NCBI GenBank assembly: GCA_934700345.1 | Contig: CAKUXP010000019.1 | Coordinates: 1 to 59,997 of the forward strand | Length of the DNA: 59,997 nt | Direction of reading: 5' to 3' | Source: an uncultured Fibrobacter sp. | GTDB lineage: Bacteria; Fibrobacterota; Fibrobacteria; Fibrobacterales; Fibrobacteraceae | Part shown: positions 34,985-43,095 of the stretch, piece by piece | How positions within the stretch are numbered: position 1 is the first letter of the stretch | Layout of the letters: every line of letters starts with the position of its first letter | Notes under the pieces: generated by a model | Told to the model about the DNA's origin: nothing | Seen by the model: the letters and a program-made list of their open reading frames with translations, nothing else | Databases searched by the model: none | Translations under genes and position numbers: made by a program

Positions 34985-35703
34985 TGGAAAACAGAAAGAT
35001 CCTCATCGTTGAAGACGAAGAAATCATCCGGCTAGGTCTCAAAGACAACTTTGAGCTTGAAAACTATACGGTGGAAACCGCGGGAGACGGTGAAGAAGCC
35101 ATCGAAAAGGCGGACTCGTTTCTCCCGGACCTGATTATCCTAGACCTGATGATTCCCAAGAAAAGCGGCTTCGAGGTCTGCCGTTATATTCGCAAGAAGC
35201 ATCCCGACACGTTCATCATCATGCTCACCGCCAAGACAGAAGAGACATCCAAGGTGACAGGTCTCGAAATGGGAGCGGACGACTATGTGACAAAGCCGTT
35301 TTCCATCCTCGAACTTCTCGCCCGCGTCAAGGCGTTTCTGCGACGCGGCCCGCGTACCGGTTCGCAAAAGGGTTCCTCGGAATCCCAGGTCGGACAGGAT
35401 ACCGTCGATTTCAACAACATCCATCTCGACTTCAAGAAATACGAAGCGAGCAAGAACGGAGTTTCCATCGATCTTTCCGCCAGGGAGTTTCAGATTCTCA
35501 AGTATTTCTGGGGAAAACGCGGCGAGGTCATCCTACGCGAAGATCTCCTGCAAGACATCTGGGGATATACGGCAGACAACATGCCTTCCACCCGCACAAT
35601 AGACAACCATATCGTCAATCTCCGCAAGAAGCTCGAAGACGACCAGGCGAACCCGAAAATCATCCTTTCCATCCGCGGAGCCGGCTACAAGTTCGACGTC
35701 TGA
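34984..35703 (+). CDS. OmpR/PhoB-type response regulator
   Basis: 239 aa. Receiver domain 1-120 with acidic pocket VEDEE (about 9-13), phospho-acceptor Asp54 in LIILDLMIPKKSG, and Lys in YVTKPFS (about 104). A winged-helix DNA-binding domain covers about 140-239: LSAREFQILKYF, REDLLQDIWGY, STRTIDNHIVNLRKKLEDD, IRGAGYKFDV. Partner of the sensor kinase just upstream. TGATG overlap links it to the next gene. Confidence 0.95.
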   Translation: MENRKILIVEDEEIIRLGLKDNFELENYTVETAGDGEEAIEKADSFLPDLIILDLMIPKKSGFEVCRYIRKKHPDTFIIMLTAKTEETSKVTGLEMGADDYVTKPFSILELLARVKAFLRRGPRTGSQKGSSESQVGQDTVDFNNIHLDFKKYEASKNGVSIDLSAREFQILKYFWGKRGEVILREDLLQDIWGYTADNMPSTRTIDNHIVNLRKKLEDDQANPKIILSIRGAGYKFDV

Positions 35704-38219
35704 TGTTCCATTCCCGAATTTTCCGTTTTGCGCTTTTTACAGGCATCCTTTTCTCCGAGGCCTTTTCCTCGCGCATGGACAAGGAACTCTACGAAGCGGT
35801 CTATCAATTCGAAATCAAGGGAAACTTCGCTGAAGCGCAAGACATGCTTTCCCGCATTTCCATCGAAGGCGATGACGAGGACAGGAGCAAGGCATTTTTT
35901 CTCCTTGGAAAAATCCAGGAGCTTTCCGAAAGCCCGCTAAACGCGACGTTCTACTACAGACAAGCGCTCGCCAATCCCGCAAACGCGAGAGACGCCTATT
36001 TCCTCGCGAGCCGGATAGAAAGCCTAGACACGACTCCCGAGCGCCTGGTCATCGACAAGTCAAACCTCGCCGCATCCATCCGGGAGACATTCGGGGGCAA
36101 GCAACCGTCCATCCTGCTTTCGAACAACCAGCTTTACCGCCTGCACAACGAAAAATTTGTCTCGGTCCCCACGTTCATTTCGGAGAGCGCAAAGATCCTC
36201 GCGGTTACGCCGGGCGGCATCTGGTTCTCGGACGAAACTCCAACGCTTCACTTCCAGCCCAAGGATTCCAGGCAGCCGGTCCACACCTACCGCTTTGACT
36301 CCGCCATTTCAAGCGTCTTGCCCCTATCGAGCATCGGCGCACTCGTCATCACCGAAAAAACAATTGCGTTCGCCGCAAACGAAGGAATTCGCTTCTCCGT
36401 CGAAAATCGTTACCGCGGATGTTCGCCCGTCGGATTCTACCAACCGCAAAACGCATTCGTCGTCAATTGCCCGGACAATGCGCTTCACCTTTTCGATGCG
36501 GAATCCGGCGCAGAAAAGCAGACCTTGTCCCTGATCGATCCCATCCAGAAGACTCTTCTTTCCGACAACGGAATTTTCGTCTCGTCCTCCAATACGCTCT
36601 GGTTTTTCCGCCCGCAAACGAGCAGCGCCTATCTCTGGAAAAGCTCCGGGAACCCAATCGAAGACGCCGTATTTTTCGAAGGCAAGCTCGCCGTTCTCGA
36701 AAGCGACGGAAAGCTAAAGCTCCTTGATCCCGAATCGGGAGTGGAGCTTTCCCGATCATCCATTGACGGGGAAAAACTTTTCCAGATAGCCCGAGGAACC
36801 CTCGGAGTCTTTTCCAAGGAAGGTGCGCTTTCCGTCGTCGATACCGCACTAAGGCATCTCTGGCATTACCACTTCGGAAAACCCCTCGCCGCAAACCCGC
36901 TCCAAAGCCAAGGTCTCCTGTTTCTCCCCTTCGAAAAAGGCGAACTTCTAACGCTCGACGCACTCCACTACGGCGGAAGACCCGTCCTTTCCCAGCTCTA
37001 TGCGGAAAAAGCCGCCAAGGCGAAAGAAGCGGGAGACTGGAAGCAGATGGAAGCGCTTATCGATTCCGCCCAGAAGCTCGAGCCGGGAAACCCGACGGCA
37101 AGCTTCCTGCATGCGATAGATCTCGAGCGCATCGGAGAAAGCGAAACGAAACGCGCCCTGGCCTGGTCCGATGCGGTCCGCTATTCGCTTGGCGACAAGC
37201 AGGCAAGCTCCTCGATCCTTTCCCACTATGCAAAGATTATCGGAGCGTCCTACGTCCACTTTCTCCCGCTTTCCCCGCGGACCCTCTACCCGAACCTTTT
37301 TAGCACCGGCCATACCCTGTTCACCATCGACCCGGCAGCCCAGAAGCTCATCGCCATCGAACCGTCTTCGGGAAGCGTTCGCTGGAGCAAGAACCTAGGA
37401 CTTCTCGAAACGAGCCCCGTCCTCGCGAGCGACAACGCGAAGCTCGCCATCGCAAACGGATTTCAGCTGCAGATACACGATCTCACCCCGAATGGAAAGC
37501 TTCGCTACAGCGAACTGCCGGGAAAGCCATTCCAGATAAAATTCCATGAAAATGCCATCTACGTTTCCACATGGAACGGCTACTTCATCAAGCTGCTCGC
37601 TCCGAACTACGACATCGCGTGGACAAGGAAACTTTTTGCGCTCCCGTTCCTCTTCGACATTTCCAAAGAGAACATCGCCGTTTCGAGCCTCGAAGGGATG
37701 CTCGGATTCGTCAGCGAGGCGACCGGGCAAAATTCAAGGCCCATGATAGCATCCAGGGCAAACACTTCCGTCATGGACCTCTCCGATTCGACAATCGCCA
37801 TCGCTACCGACCAGAACGAAATCCGGATATACACGCCGGAATCCGAGGAACCGAAGCAGGTCTTCCCGACAAGTTCCGCAGTCCTTTCGCTCCGCTGGGT
37901 CCCCATCGGAAGCGCCAAGTATCTCCTCGTAGGCTTCGCCGACCAGAGAATCAGCCTATACGGCCCGAAAACCAGCATACCGATCTGGACCTTTGCCGGG
38001 AAAAACTCCATCTATGCTACCCCCGTCGTAAACGGGAACCATCTTTACATCGACCAGCAGTCGCACATCGCGCAGATATCCCTCTCCAAGGGCACTGTCG
38101 AAAGACGCTTTTCCACCCCCGGAGGCGCCGGGACCCCGTTTATCCTCGACAATACGCTGTTCTGTACATCGCCGAAACGGCTTCTATATGCGTTTCCGCT
38201 TACGAAACTACTTCAATAA
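35703..38219 (+). CDS. Exported TPR / beta-propeller protein of the two-component operon
   Basis: 838 aa. Signal peptide (residues 1-22). A TPR-like N-terminal part (about 25-100, with YEAVYQFEIKGNFAEAQDMLSRI and ATFYYRQALANPANARDAYFLAS) leads to repeats with the spacing of a PQQ/WD propeller: KLAVLESDGKLKLLDPESGVEL, LIAIEPSSGSVRWSKNL, SISLYGPKTSIPIWTFAGK, HIAQISLSKGTVERRF. A second TPR pair near 435-480 splits two propeller blocks. It may act as an extracytoplasmic partner of the kinase; function not known. A 108-bp AT-rich gap follows. Confidence 0.8.
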   Translation: MFHSRIFRFALFTGILFSEAFSSRMDKELYEAVYQFEIKGNFAEAQDMLSRISIEGDDEDRSKAFFLLGKIQELSESPLNATFYYRQALANPANARDAYFLASRIESLDTTPERLVIDKSNLAASIRETFGGKQPSILLSNNQLYRLHNEKFVSVPTFISESAKILAVTPGGIWFSDETPTLHFQPKDSRQPVHTYRFDSAISSVLPLSSIGALVITEKTIAFAANEGIRFSVENRYRGCSPVGFYQPQNAFVVNCPDNALHLFDAESGAEKQTLSLIDPIQKTLLSDNGIFVSSSNTLWFFRPQTSSAYLWKSSGNPIEDAVFFEGKLAVLESDGKLKLLDPESGVELSRSSIDGEKLFQIARGTLGVFSKEGALSVVDTALRHLWHYHFGKPLAANPLQSQGLLFLPFEKGELLTLDALHYGGRPVLSQLYAEKAAKAKEAGDWKQMEALIDSAQKLEPGNPTASFLHAIDLERIGESETKRALAWSDAVRYSLGDKQASSSILSHYAKIIGASYVHFLPLSPRTLYPNLFSTGHTLFTIDPAAQKLIAIEPSSGSVRWSKNLGLLETSPVLASDNAKLAIANGFQLQIHDLTPNGKLRYSELPGKPFQIKFHENAIYVSTWNGYFIKLLAPNYDIAWTRKLFALPFLFDISKENIAVSSLEGMLGFVSEATGQNSRPMIASRANTSVMDLSDSTIAIATDQNEIRIYTPESEEPKQVFPTSSAVLSLRWVPIGSAKYLLVGFADQRISLYGPKTSIPIWTFAGKNSIYATPVVNGNHLYIDQQSHIAQISLSKGTVERRFSTPGGAGTPFILDNTLFCTSPKRLLYAFPLTKLLQ

Positions 38220-38327
38220 CTTTTTTTTTTACAAACAAAAATATTTTTTCAGCCAATGTTTCTATAAATTTATAGGAAGATGCGTAAAGATTCTAAATGT
38301 AAATAACCAAAAAGGGTGGATAGCTGT

Positions 38328-40106
38328 TTGCGTCAAAGACTTGTACAACATCATCTGCTTCTGGACATCGCGCTGTCCGGATTCTTCCTCCTGGCGCTTG
38401 CCGGCTGCAACGACAAGGATGATTCCGTCTCGATGGGAAATTCCCTCTACCCGCGTTCCCAGACCCTTTATATCGGCGGATTCGACTGGGCGCCTCCCGG
38501 AACGACGTTTAACCCGTTAGACGCCGACCCGAACTTCCCCATCGACGGCAACATGCGCCTGATGTATGAAACGCTTTTCGCCTACAACATCCTCGACGGA
38601 AAGACAGAGCCGATGCTTGCAAGTTCCTACCGTCAGACGGATTCGTCCATCATCGTGGAGCTGGATTCCCGGGCGCGCTGGAACACGGGAGACAAGGTGA
38701 CCGCGGACGATGTCCTCTACACGTTCTATCTCGATTCGCTTTTCCCGACCCCGCGCCACGCCGGCAGGCAATACATCGAGCGACTTTCCGTCGAAGGCAA
38801 CCGTATCGAGTTCGTCATGAACAAGACGAACCGAAATCCGCTGGTTCTGCTCAACCTCCTTTCCGAAACATCGATTCTCCCCAAGAAGATTTTCCAGCCG
38901 CTAGTCGAAGCCTCCAAGAAAAACGGGCGTTACAACTACGCAAACGTCCTTGCGTTCAAGAACGATTCTTCACCCGTCGTCTCCGGTCCCTATAACCTCG
39001 AAGCTTACTATCCGGACAAGATTGTCCTTAAGCGAGTCGAAGACTACTGGGGAAACGCCAAGCACGGCGGAAAGAAGCCGGCGCCGCTTTACGTCATCCA
39101 TTCCCTCTACACGAGCAACAACCTTTTCAATAATGCAATGACCAAGGGAGAACTCGACGTTTCCTCCATCTTCATGCCAAGGATCTGGGAAAAAAAGCGG
39201 GACGATATCCGCGCCTGGAGTCTCAAGGAACCCTATCATTATCCGGGCTCCATCCCGACGCTTTTCATCGCGACGACAACGACACCGTTTACCGATGTCG
39301 CATTCCGCCGAGCACTCGCCCATGCGATCAACTTTGAAAAGATCAAGGCAGTCGCCGTTTCCAACTACACGGCATCTGTCAAACCGGGATTCATCCTTCC
39401 CTTCGGGCAGGAGGCGCGCTATTTCAACGAAGAAGATGCCAAGACCTACGGCTATTCCTACGATCTCGACCGCGCAAGGAAAATCCTGGAAGATGCAGGC
39501 TATTCATGGGACACGCAAGGGCTTCTTCTGAACAAGGATGGCAGGCCCGTTCGCCCGTTGAGCCTGGAATGTCCACAAGGATGGACGGACTGGGAAGATG
39601 TCATCAAGGTTGTCGCCGAATCATTCAAGCAGATAGGAATCGCTACCAACCAACGGTTCGTCGATTACGGCGAATGGGAAAAGGACTTGCGCTATGGAAA
39701 GTTCGACCTGGCGATGAAAACGCAGACAGCCGACCTTTCCGCGGCCACTCCCTGGACACGCTTTGACCAGGTGATGAACAGCAAGAGCGCAAAGCCTGTC
39801 GGCGAGGAGGCATTCTCGAACCAGGGACGATTCAGCGACCCGCAGGCAGACAGCTTGCTCGAGCAGATCCCTTCCCTGACCGATTCCGCAGAATTGCAAA
39901 AAGCCTACCGAGCCCTCAACCGGATTTTTATGGAAAAGGTTCCCGTGCTCCCGCTGATGTACCGTCCAACCCAATACTACCAGTTCTCGACAAAGCACTG
40001 GACAAACTTTCCCACCGAAGAAAATCCCTACGCTCCGCCACAAAACCTGATCATCGGCGCAGGCATCAAGGCTATCTGGGAAATCAAGCCGACCAAAGCT
40101 CCGTGA
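38328..40106 (+). CDS. Peptide/nickel-type ABC substrate-binding lipoprotein (SBP family 5)
   Basis: 592 aa from a TTG at 38328 (GGGTGG upstream); a GTG at 38316 would add four residues. Lipobox LLALAGC, with lipidated Cys near residue 26, so it is membrane-tethered. Family 5 features are FNPLDADPNFPIDGNMRLMYETLFAYN, NTGDKVTADDVLYTFYLD, DVAFRRALAHAINFEKI and the C-terminal EKVPVLPLMYRPTQYYQ. Such proteins bind oligopeptides, or sugars in some cellulolytic bacteria. No permease or ATPase gene is adjacent, so it is an orphan here. The upstream gap 38220-38327 is very AT-rich and probably carries its promoter. Confidence 0.85.
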   Translation: MRQRLVQHHLLLDIALSGFFLLALAGCNDKDDSVSMGNSLYPRSQTLYIGGFDWAPPGTTFNPLDADPNFPIDGNMRLMYETLFAYNILDGKTEPMLASSYRQTDSSIIVELDSRARWNTGDKVTADDVLYTFYLDSLFPTPRHAGRQYIERLSVEGNRIEFVMNKTNRNPLVLLNLLSETSILPKKIFQPLVEASKKNGRYNYANVLAFKNDSSPVVSGPYNLEAYYPDKIVLKRVEDYWGNAKHGGKKPAPLYVIHSLYTSNNLFNNAMTKGELDVSSIFMPRIWEKKRDDIRAWSLKEPYHYPGSIPTLFIATTTTPFTDVAFRRALAHAINFEKIKAVAVSNYTASVKPGFILPFGQEARYFNEEDAKTYGYSYDLDRARKILEDAGYSWDTQGLLLNKDGRPVRPLSLECPQGWTDWEDVIKVVAESFKQIGIATNQRFVDYGEWEKDLRYGKFDLAMKTQTADLSAATPWTRFDQVMNSKSAKPVGEEAFSNQGRFSDPQADSLLEQIPSLTDSAELQKAYRALNRIFMEKVPVLPLMYRPTQYYQFSTKHWTNFPTEENPYAPPQNLIIGAGIKAIWEIKPTKAP

Positions 40107-40113
40107 TGTGCAG

Positions 40114-40142
40114 AAAAAGTCCGTTCCAAGACGGATTTTTTT
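40114..40142 (+). terminator. Terminator of the binding lipoprotein gene
   Basis: Short stem TCCGT, loop TCCAAG, ACGGA, then seven T residues. Confidence 0.7.
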
Positions 40143-40177
40143 ATTTAGATTGTAGCCACTGAAATGGAGACCTCGTT

Positions 40178-40984
40178 ATGAAAAGAGCGCGCTTTATCTT
40201 GCCAAACGCATTTACCAGCATGAACTTTCTGCTCGGCGTATTTTCCGTCTGCTGGTCTGCCGGCATGTTTAACGGCTACTCCTCCCTGGATCCATTCCGT
40301 ATGGCCGCCTACTTTGTCATTCTTTCGGTCCTTTGCGATAAGCTCGACGGATTCGCGGCGCGCCTCGTGAACGCAAGTTCCGAATTTGGCGCCCAGTTCG
40401 ACAGCCTAGGCGATCTTGTGGGCTTCGGGCTCGCTCCCGCGTTCTGCCTTTTTTTCAGCTACAAGGCAAACGTTCCCGATTGGCTCGGGCAGAATCTCGC
40501 CCTCGTCATCGTCGCATTCGCTATCTACGTTCTTTGTGCCGCGATGCGCCTTGCCAAATACAACGCGATGGACAGCGACGCCTACAAGCATTATTTTTCG
40601 GGACTTCCCAGCACATTTGCCGGAGCCATCAACGTCATTCTGCTCACCTATGTGACGCAGCGCGAAATTTTTACCGCCAACAATACGAATCTTTTGTTCA
40701 TCCCGGTCGTCGTCATGCTGCTCACCGGCCTGATGATGGTCAGCCCCTGTTTTCTGCCGAAGCTTCAGCCAAGGCAGAATAAAATCATCAACGGCATCCA
40801 GATAGTGCTTGTCCTTATCGTGTATCTATGCGGATTCCTCTTCATCTCGCCGAAATTTTCCTTTATCCCGGGATTCCTGTTAATTCTCTGCGCACTCTAT
40901 ATCATCGGAGGATTCGCCATGGGGTTTGCCAACCGCAGCCAGATTCTCGCCGAAGCGACAAGCGCCAGGGAAAGCGAAAACTAG
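40178..40984 (+). CDS. pssA: CDP-diacylglycerol-serine O-phosphatidyltransferase
   Basis: 268 aa, about eight membrane helices. The CDP-alcohol phosphotransferase motif D-G-x2-A-R-x8-G-x3-D-x3-D is intact in LDGFAARLVNASSEFGAQFDSLGDL (about 51-75). The N-terminal LPNAFTSMNFLLGVFSV is typical of bacterial type II PssA. It makes phosphatidylserine, the precursor of phosphatidylethanolamine. GGAG lies 12 bases before the ATG. Its stop and that of the convergent peptidase share the palindrome CTAG. Confidence 0.9.
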   Translation: MKRARFILPNAFTSMNFLLGVFSVCWSAGMFNGYSSLDPFRMAAYFVILSVLCDKLDGFAARLVNASSEFGAQFDSLGDLVGFGLAPAFCLFFSYKANVPDWLGQNLALVIVAFAIYVLCAAMRLAKYNAMDSDAYKHYFSGLPSTFAGAINVILLTYVTQREIFTANNTNLLFIPVVVMLLTGLMMVSPCFLPKLQPRQNKIINGIQIVLVLIVYLCGFLFISPKFSFIPGFLLILCALYIIGGFAMGFANRSQILAEATSARESEN

Positions 40985-41682
40985 CCAAAGTCCCGCAGAA
41001 AGCGAGCAAGCGGTTCTGCATACCGAGCAGCCAGGATCTCGGGCGATTCCCGAGGAAGTTCGACCGTCACGCATTCCATGTTTCGCTCGGCGGCAAAGGT
41101 TCCAAAGCTTCCCGGCGTCGCATAGCCTGCACCGCAATTCCACGAAAGATCAAAGGCGCGTTCCAAGTCCCTGCACAGCGTTGTCCGCGTATCGGAATCT
41201 ATCCAGCCCAAGGGAGAATGCAGGGCCACCGCCTTTCGCACACCAAGCCTTTGGATCAGATCGATCAGCGCGCAGGTCTCCGGTTCGCTCGCCGGAGATT
41301 TTCCGGTCGAAAGCTCCGTTGTCCGAGGCGCTTCGAGAACAGGACGCGAAAAAGTCTTCCCGGGTTTCCAATCCGCAGTCGGAAAATTTCGATTCAAATC
41401 GACTCCATGGAAATTTCCTCGAGTGCCCCGCAAGATTCCGTCCGGATTCAACGCCAAGATACAGGCGACATGATCGGGCGGCGCCCAGAGCATCCGAAGC
41501 GCGCGAGAAAGCAGAACGGTCGTTTCGGGTTCCTCGCCGTGAATCGCAGCAAAGAGCAAAAGACCTGTTGACTTGCGGGACGGCAGATAGCGCAGCGGAA
41601 CACCTTCCACGGAGCGTCCAAACATTTCCAGTTCAAAAGGGAAGATTCCCTGGAAAGCGGTATTCCGGAATTCCGGTTCCAT
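40981..41682 (-). CDS. M14-type murein peptide amidase (MpaA-like)
   Basis: 233 aa, no signal peptide, so cytoplasmic. Zinc ligands His48 and Glu51 in IHGEEPE and His155 in VALHSPLG; catalytic Glu208 in VTVELP. GVDLNRNFPT (about 93-102) is the substrate-binding segment. MpaA-like enzymes cut the gamma-D-Glu-meso-DAP bond during peptidoglycan recycling. It overlaps the upstream VanY-like gene by one base (TAATG), and that gene overlaps ruvC. Confidence 0.87.
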   Translation of the reverse strand: MEPEFRNTAFQGIFPFELEMFGRSVEGVPLRYLPSRKSTGLLLFAAIHGEEPETTVLLSRALRMLWAPPDHVACILALNPDGILRGTRGNFHGVDLNRNFPTADWKPGKTFSRPVLEAPRTTELSTGKSPASEPETCALIDLIQRLGVRKAVALHSPLGWIDSDTRTTLCRDLERAFDLSWNCGAGYATPGSFGTFAAERNMECVTVELPRESPEILAARYAEPLARFLRDFG

Positions 41683-42365
41683 TATCGGGCTTCCAGAAAA
41701 TAAGGGAAGACATAATCGCGCATCAGTTCGTCAAAATGCTCCAGGATAACGTCTTTCAGTTCCAGATCGGAACGCTCGTAGATGAGTCGCAGTTCTTCGG
41801 AATTAAAGAGGGCTTCCAACTCGGCAGCCGATTCCCGGTGGGAAATATGCCAGCGCTCCGGTCGGATTTTTCCGCGACCCGGCACAAAGACACGTTCAAA
41901 GCCAAAGGATTTTCCCGCCTGGATCCGTTCGGAAAGCCAACGGTGAAAAGGGGCGAACATCCCGTCGCATTCTTTTTCGGTCAGTTCAACTTCATAACCT
42001 TTCGGTACGCAACATCCATCGACCACGTCAAGTTCCGTTCCAAAATGGTGTCTAGACGCTCCGGGAAGCGCCGACCAGAAAAGAATCGCACGCATCCGTT
42101 CTAAAGGATCTTTCGGGAATTCCCGAAAAGGAATGCCGTTCGCATCGAGCAGTTTCAGCTTCCCGGTCGCCTTGCGGTTCCAGATGGAAAGCTGCCGTTC
42201 AAAAGGGCGAAAGGCGCTTTCTACGCGGATATCGAAACCCGCCTGTCTTGCGCTTTTGGAAAGCTCGAGGAAAGGTTCCAGAACGGAATTTCGTACAAGA
42301 TAATCCGTACCGGGTATTTTGACCAGACCTTTCCTTTCAAGGCCATATGGGAAAAGAGATTTCAT
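41682..42365 (-). CDS. VanY/LdcB-like M15 D,D- or L,D-carboxypeptidase
   Basis: 227 aa from the ATG at 42365, which overlaps the ruvC stop (ATGA); an upstream TTG is less likely. M15 motifs: ESAFRPFERQ (about 67-76), SRHHFGTELDVVD, which carries the zinc His and Asp, and RPERWHISH with catalytic Glu and third ligand. No signal peptide is visible, so with MpaA it may act on recycled muropeptides in the cytoplasm (inference). The D,D versus L,D preference cannot be read from sequence. Confidence 0.85.
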   Translation of the reverse strand: MKSLFPYGLERKGLVKIPGTDYLVRNSVLEPFLELSKSARQAGFDIRVESAFRPFERQLSIWNRKATGKLKLLDANGIPFREFPKDPLERMRAILFWSALPGASRHHFGTELDVVDGCCVPKGYEVELTEKECDGMFAPFHRWLSERIQAGKSFGFERVFVPGRGKIRPERWHISHRESAAELEALFNSEELRLIYERSDLELKDVILEHFDELMRDYVFPYFLEAR

Positions 42366-42931
42366 TCCGGAAGCGAACCTCCCATTTTCAAGACAAGCGC
42401 CCGCCAAGCCGAATTTTTCGAAGTTCGCGAGGCGCAGGATTCTTTTTTGCGTACAAATTCACTTTGAGAGAACAGATGCGTACAGGCGACAGCCAAGGCA
42501 TCCGTCGCATCGAGTTTCACATTGCCTTTTTCGATTTCGAGCCGTGCCGTTACCATATAGGCGACTTTTTCCTTTGAAGCAGCGCCATCTCCCGTGACAA
42601 CCTGCTTGACCGAACGCGGACTGTATTCAAAAAACGCCATGCCACGGCGATGGCACATGACAAGGATCGCTCCGCGGACATGCCCCAAGATCATCGCGCT
42701 GTGAACATTCTTCGCAAAAAAAGCGCTCTCCATGCTGAAAACGGTCGGCCTGTAAAGCTCTACTAGATTTTCTAAATCGCAAACGATTTTCACCAAGCGG
42801 TCTTCAAAGGTATCTTTTCTCGAAGCGGAAACCGTTCCATATTCGAGGACGCGAATCGAACCTTTTCCATTCCTTTCCAAAAAAGCGTAGCCCGTCGTAT
42901 AAGAGCCCGGATCAATCCCAAGAATAATCAT
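42362..42931 (-). CDS. ruvC: Holliday junction resolvase RuvC
   Basis: 189 aa, slightly longer than usual (about 170). RNase H fold with the four catalytic acids Asp7 (GIDPGS), Glu68 (SMESAFF), Asp141 and Asp144 (LDATDALAVA). YSPRSVKQVVTGDGAASKEKVAYMV is the conserved DNA-binding region. RuvC cuts four-way junctions after RuvAB migration. ruvA and ruvB are not next to it. First gene of a tight three-gene operon. The 164 bp before it, shared with the divergent primase-like gene, hold no gene I can support. Confidence 0.95.
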   Translation of the reverse strand: MIILGIDPGSYTTGYAFLERNGKGSIRVLEYGTVSASRKDTFEDRLVKIVCDLENLVELYRPTVFSMESAFFAKNVHSAMILGHVRGAILVMCHRRGMAFFEYSPRSVKQVVTGDGAASKEKVAYMVTARLEIEKGNVKLDATDALAVACTHLFSQSEFVRKKESCASRTSKNSAWRALVLKMGGSLPE

Positions 42932-43095
42932 AGCATAAAATTAAAAAGAATCTGAAATCGGTGGTTGTCAAAACGGAACGTGAAACGCCAGAACTTAGAG
43001 AGCCTTAGAAAGTACGCACCTCAGATCCTCGCTAAGTCTCCAACTTCTACCTTTTGCTTTCCAAAAAATTTCTATTGTTACCAAAGAGGTGACCT

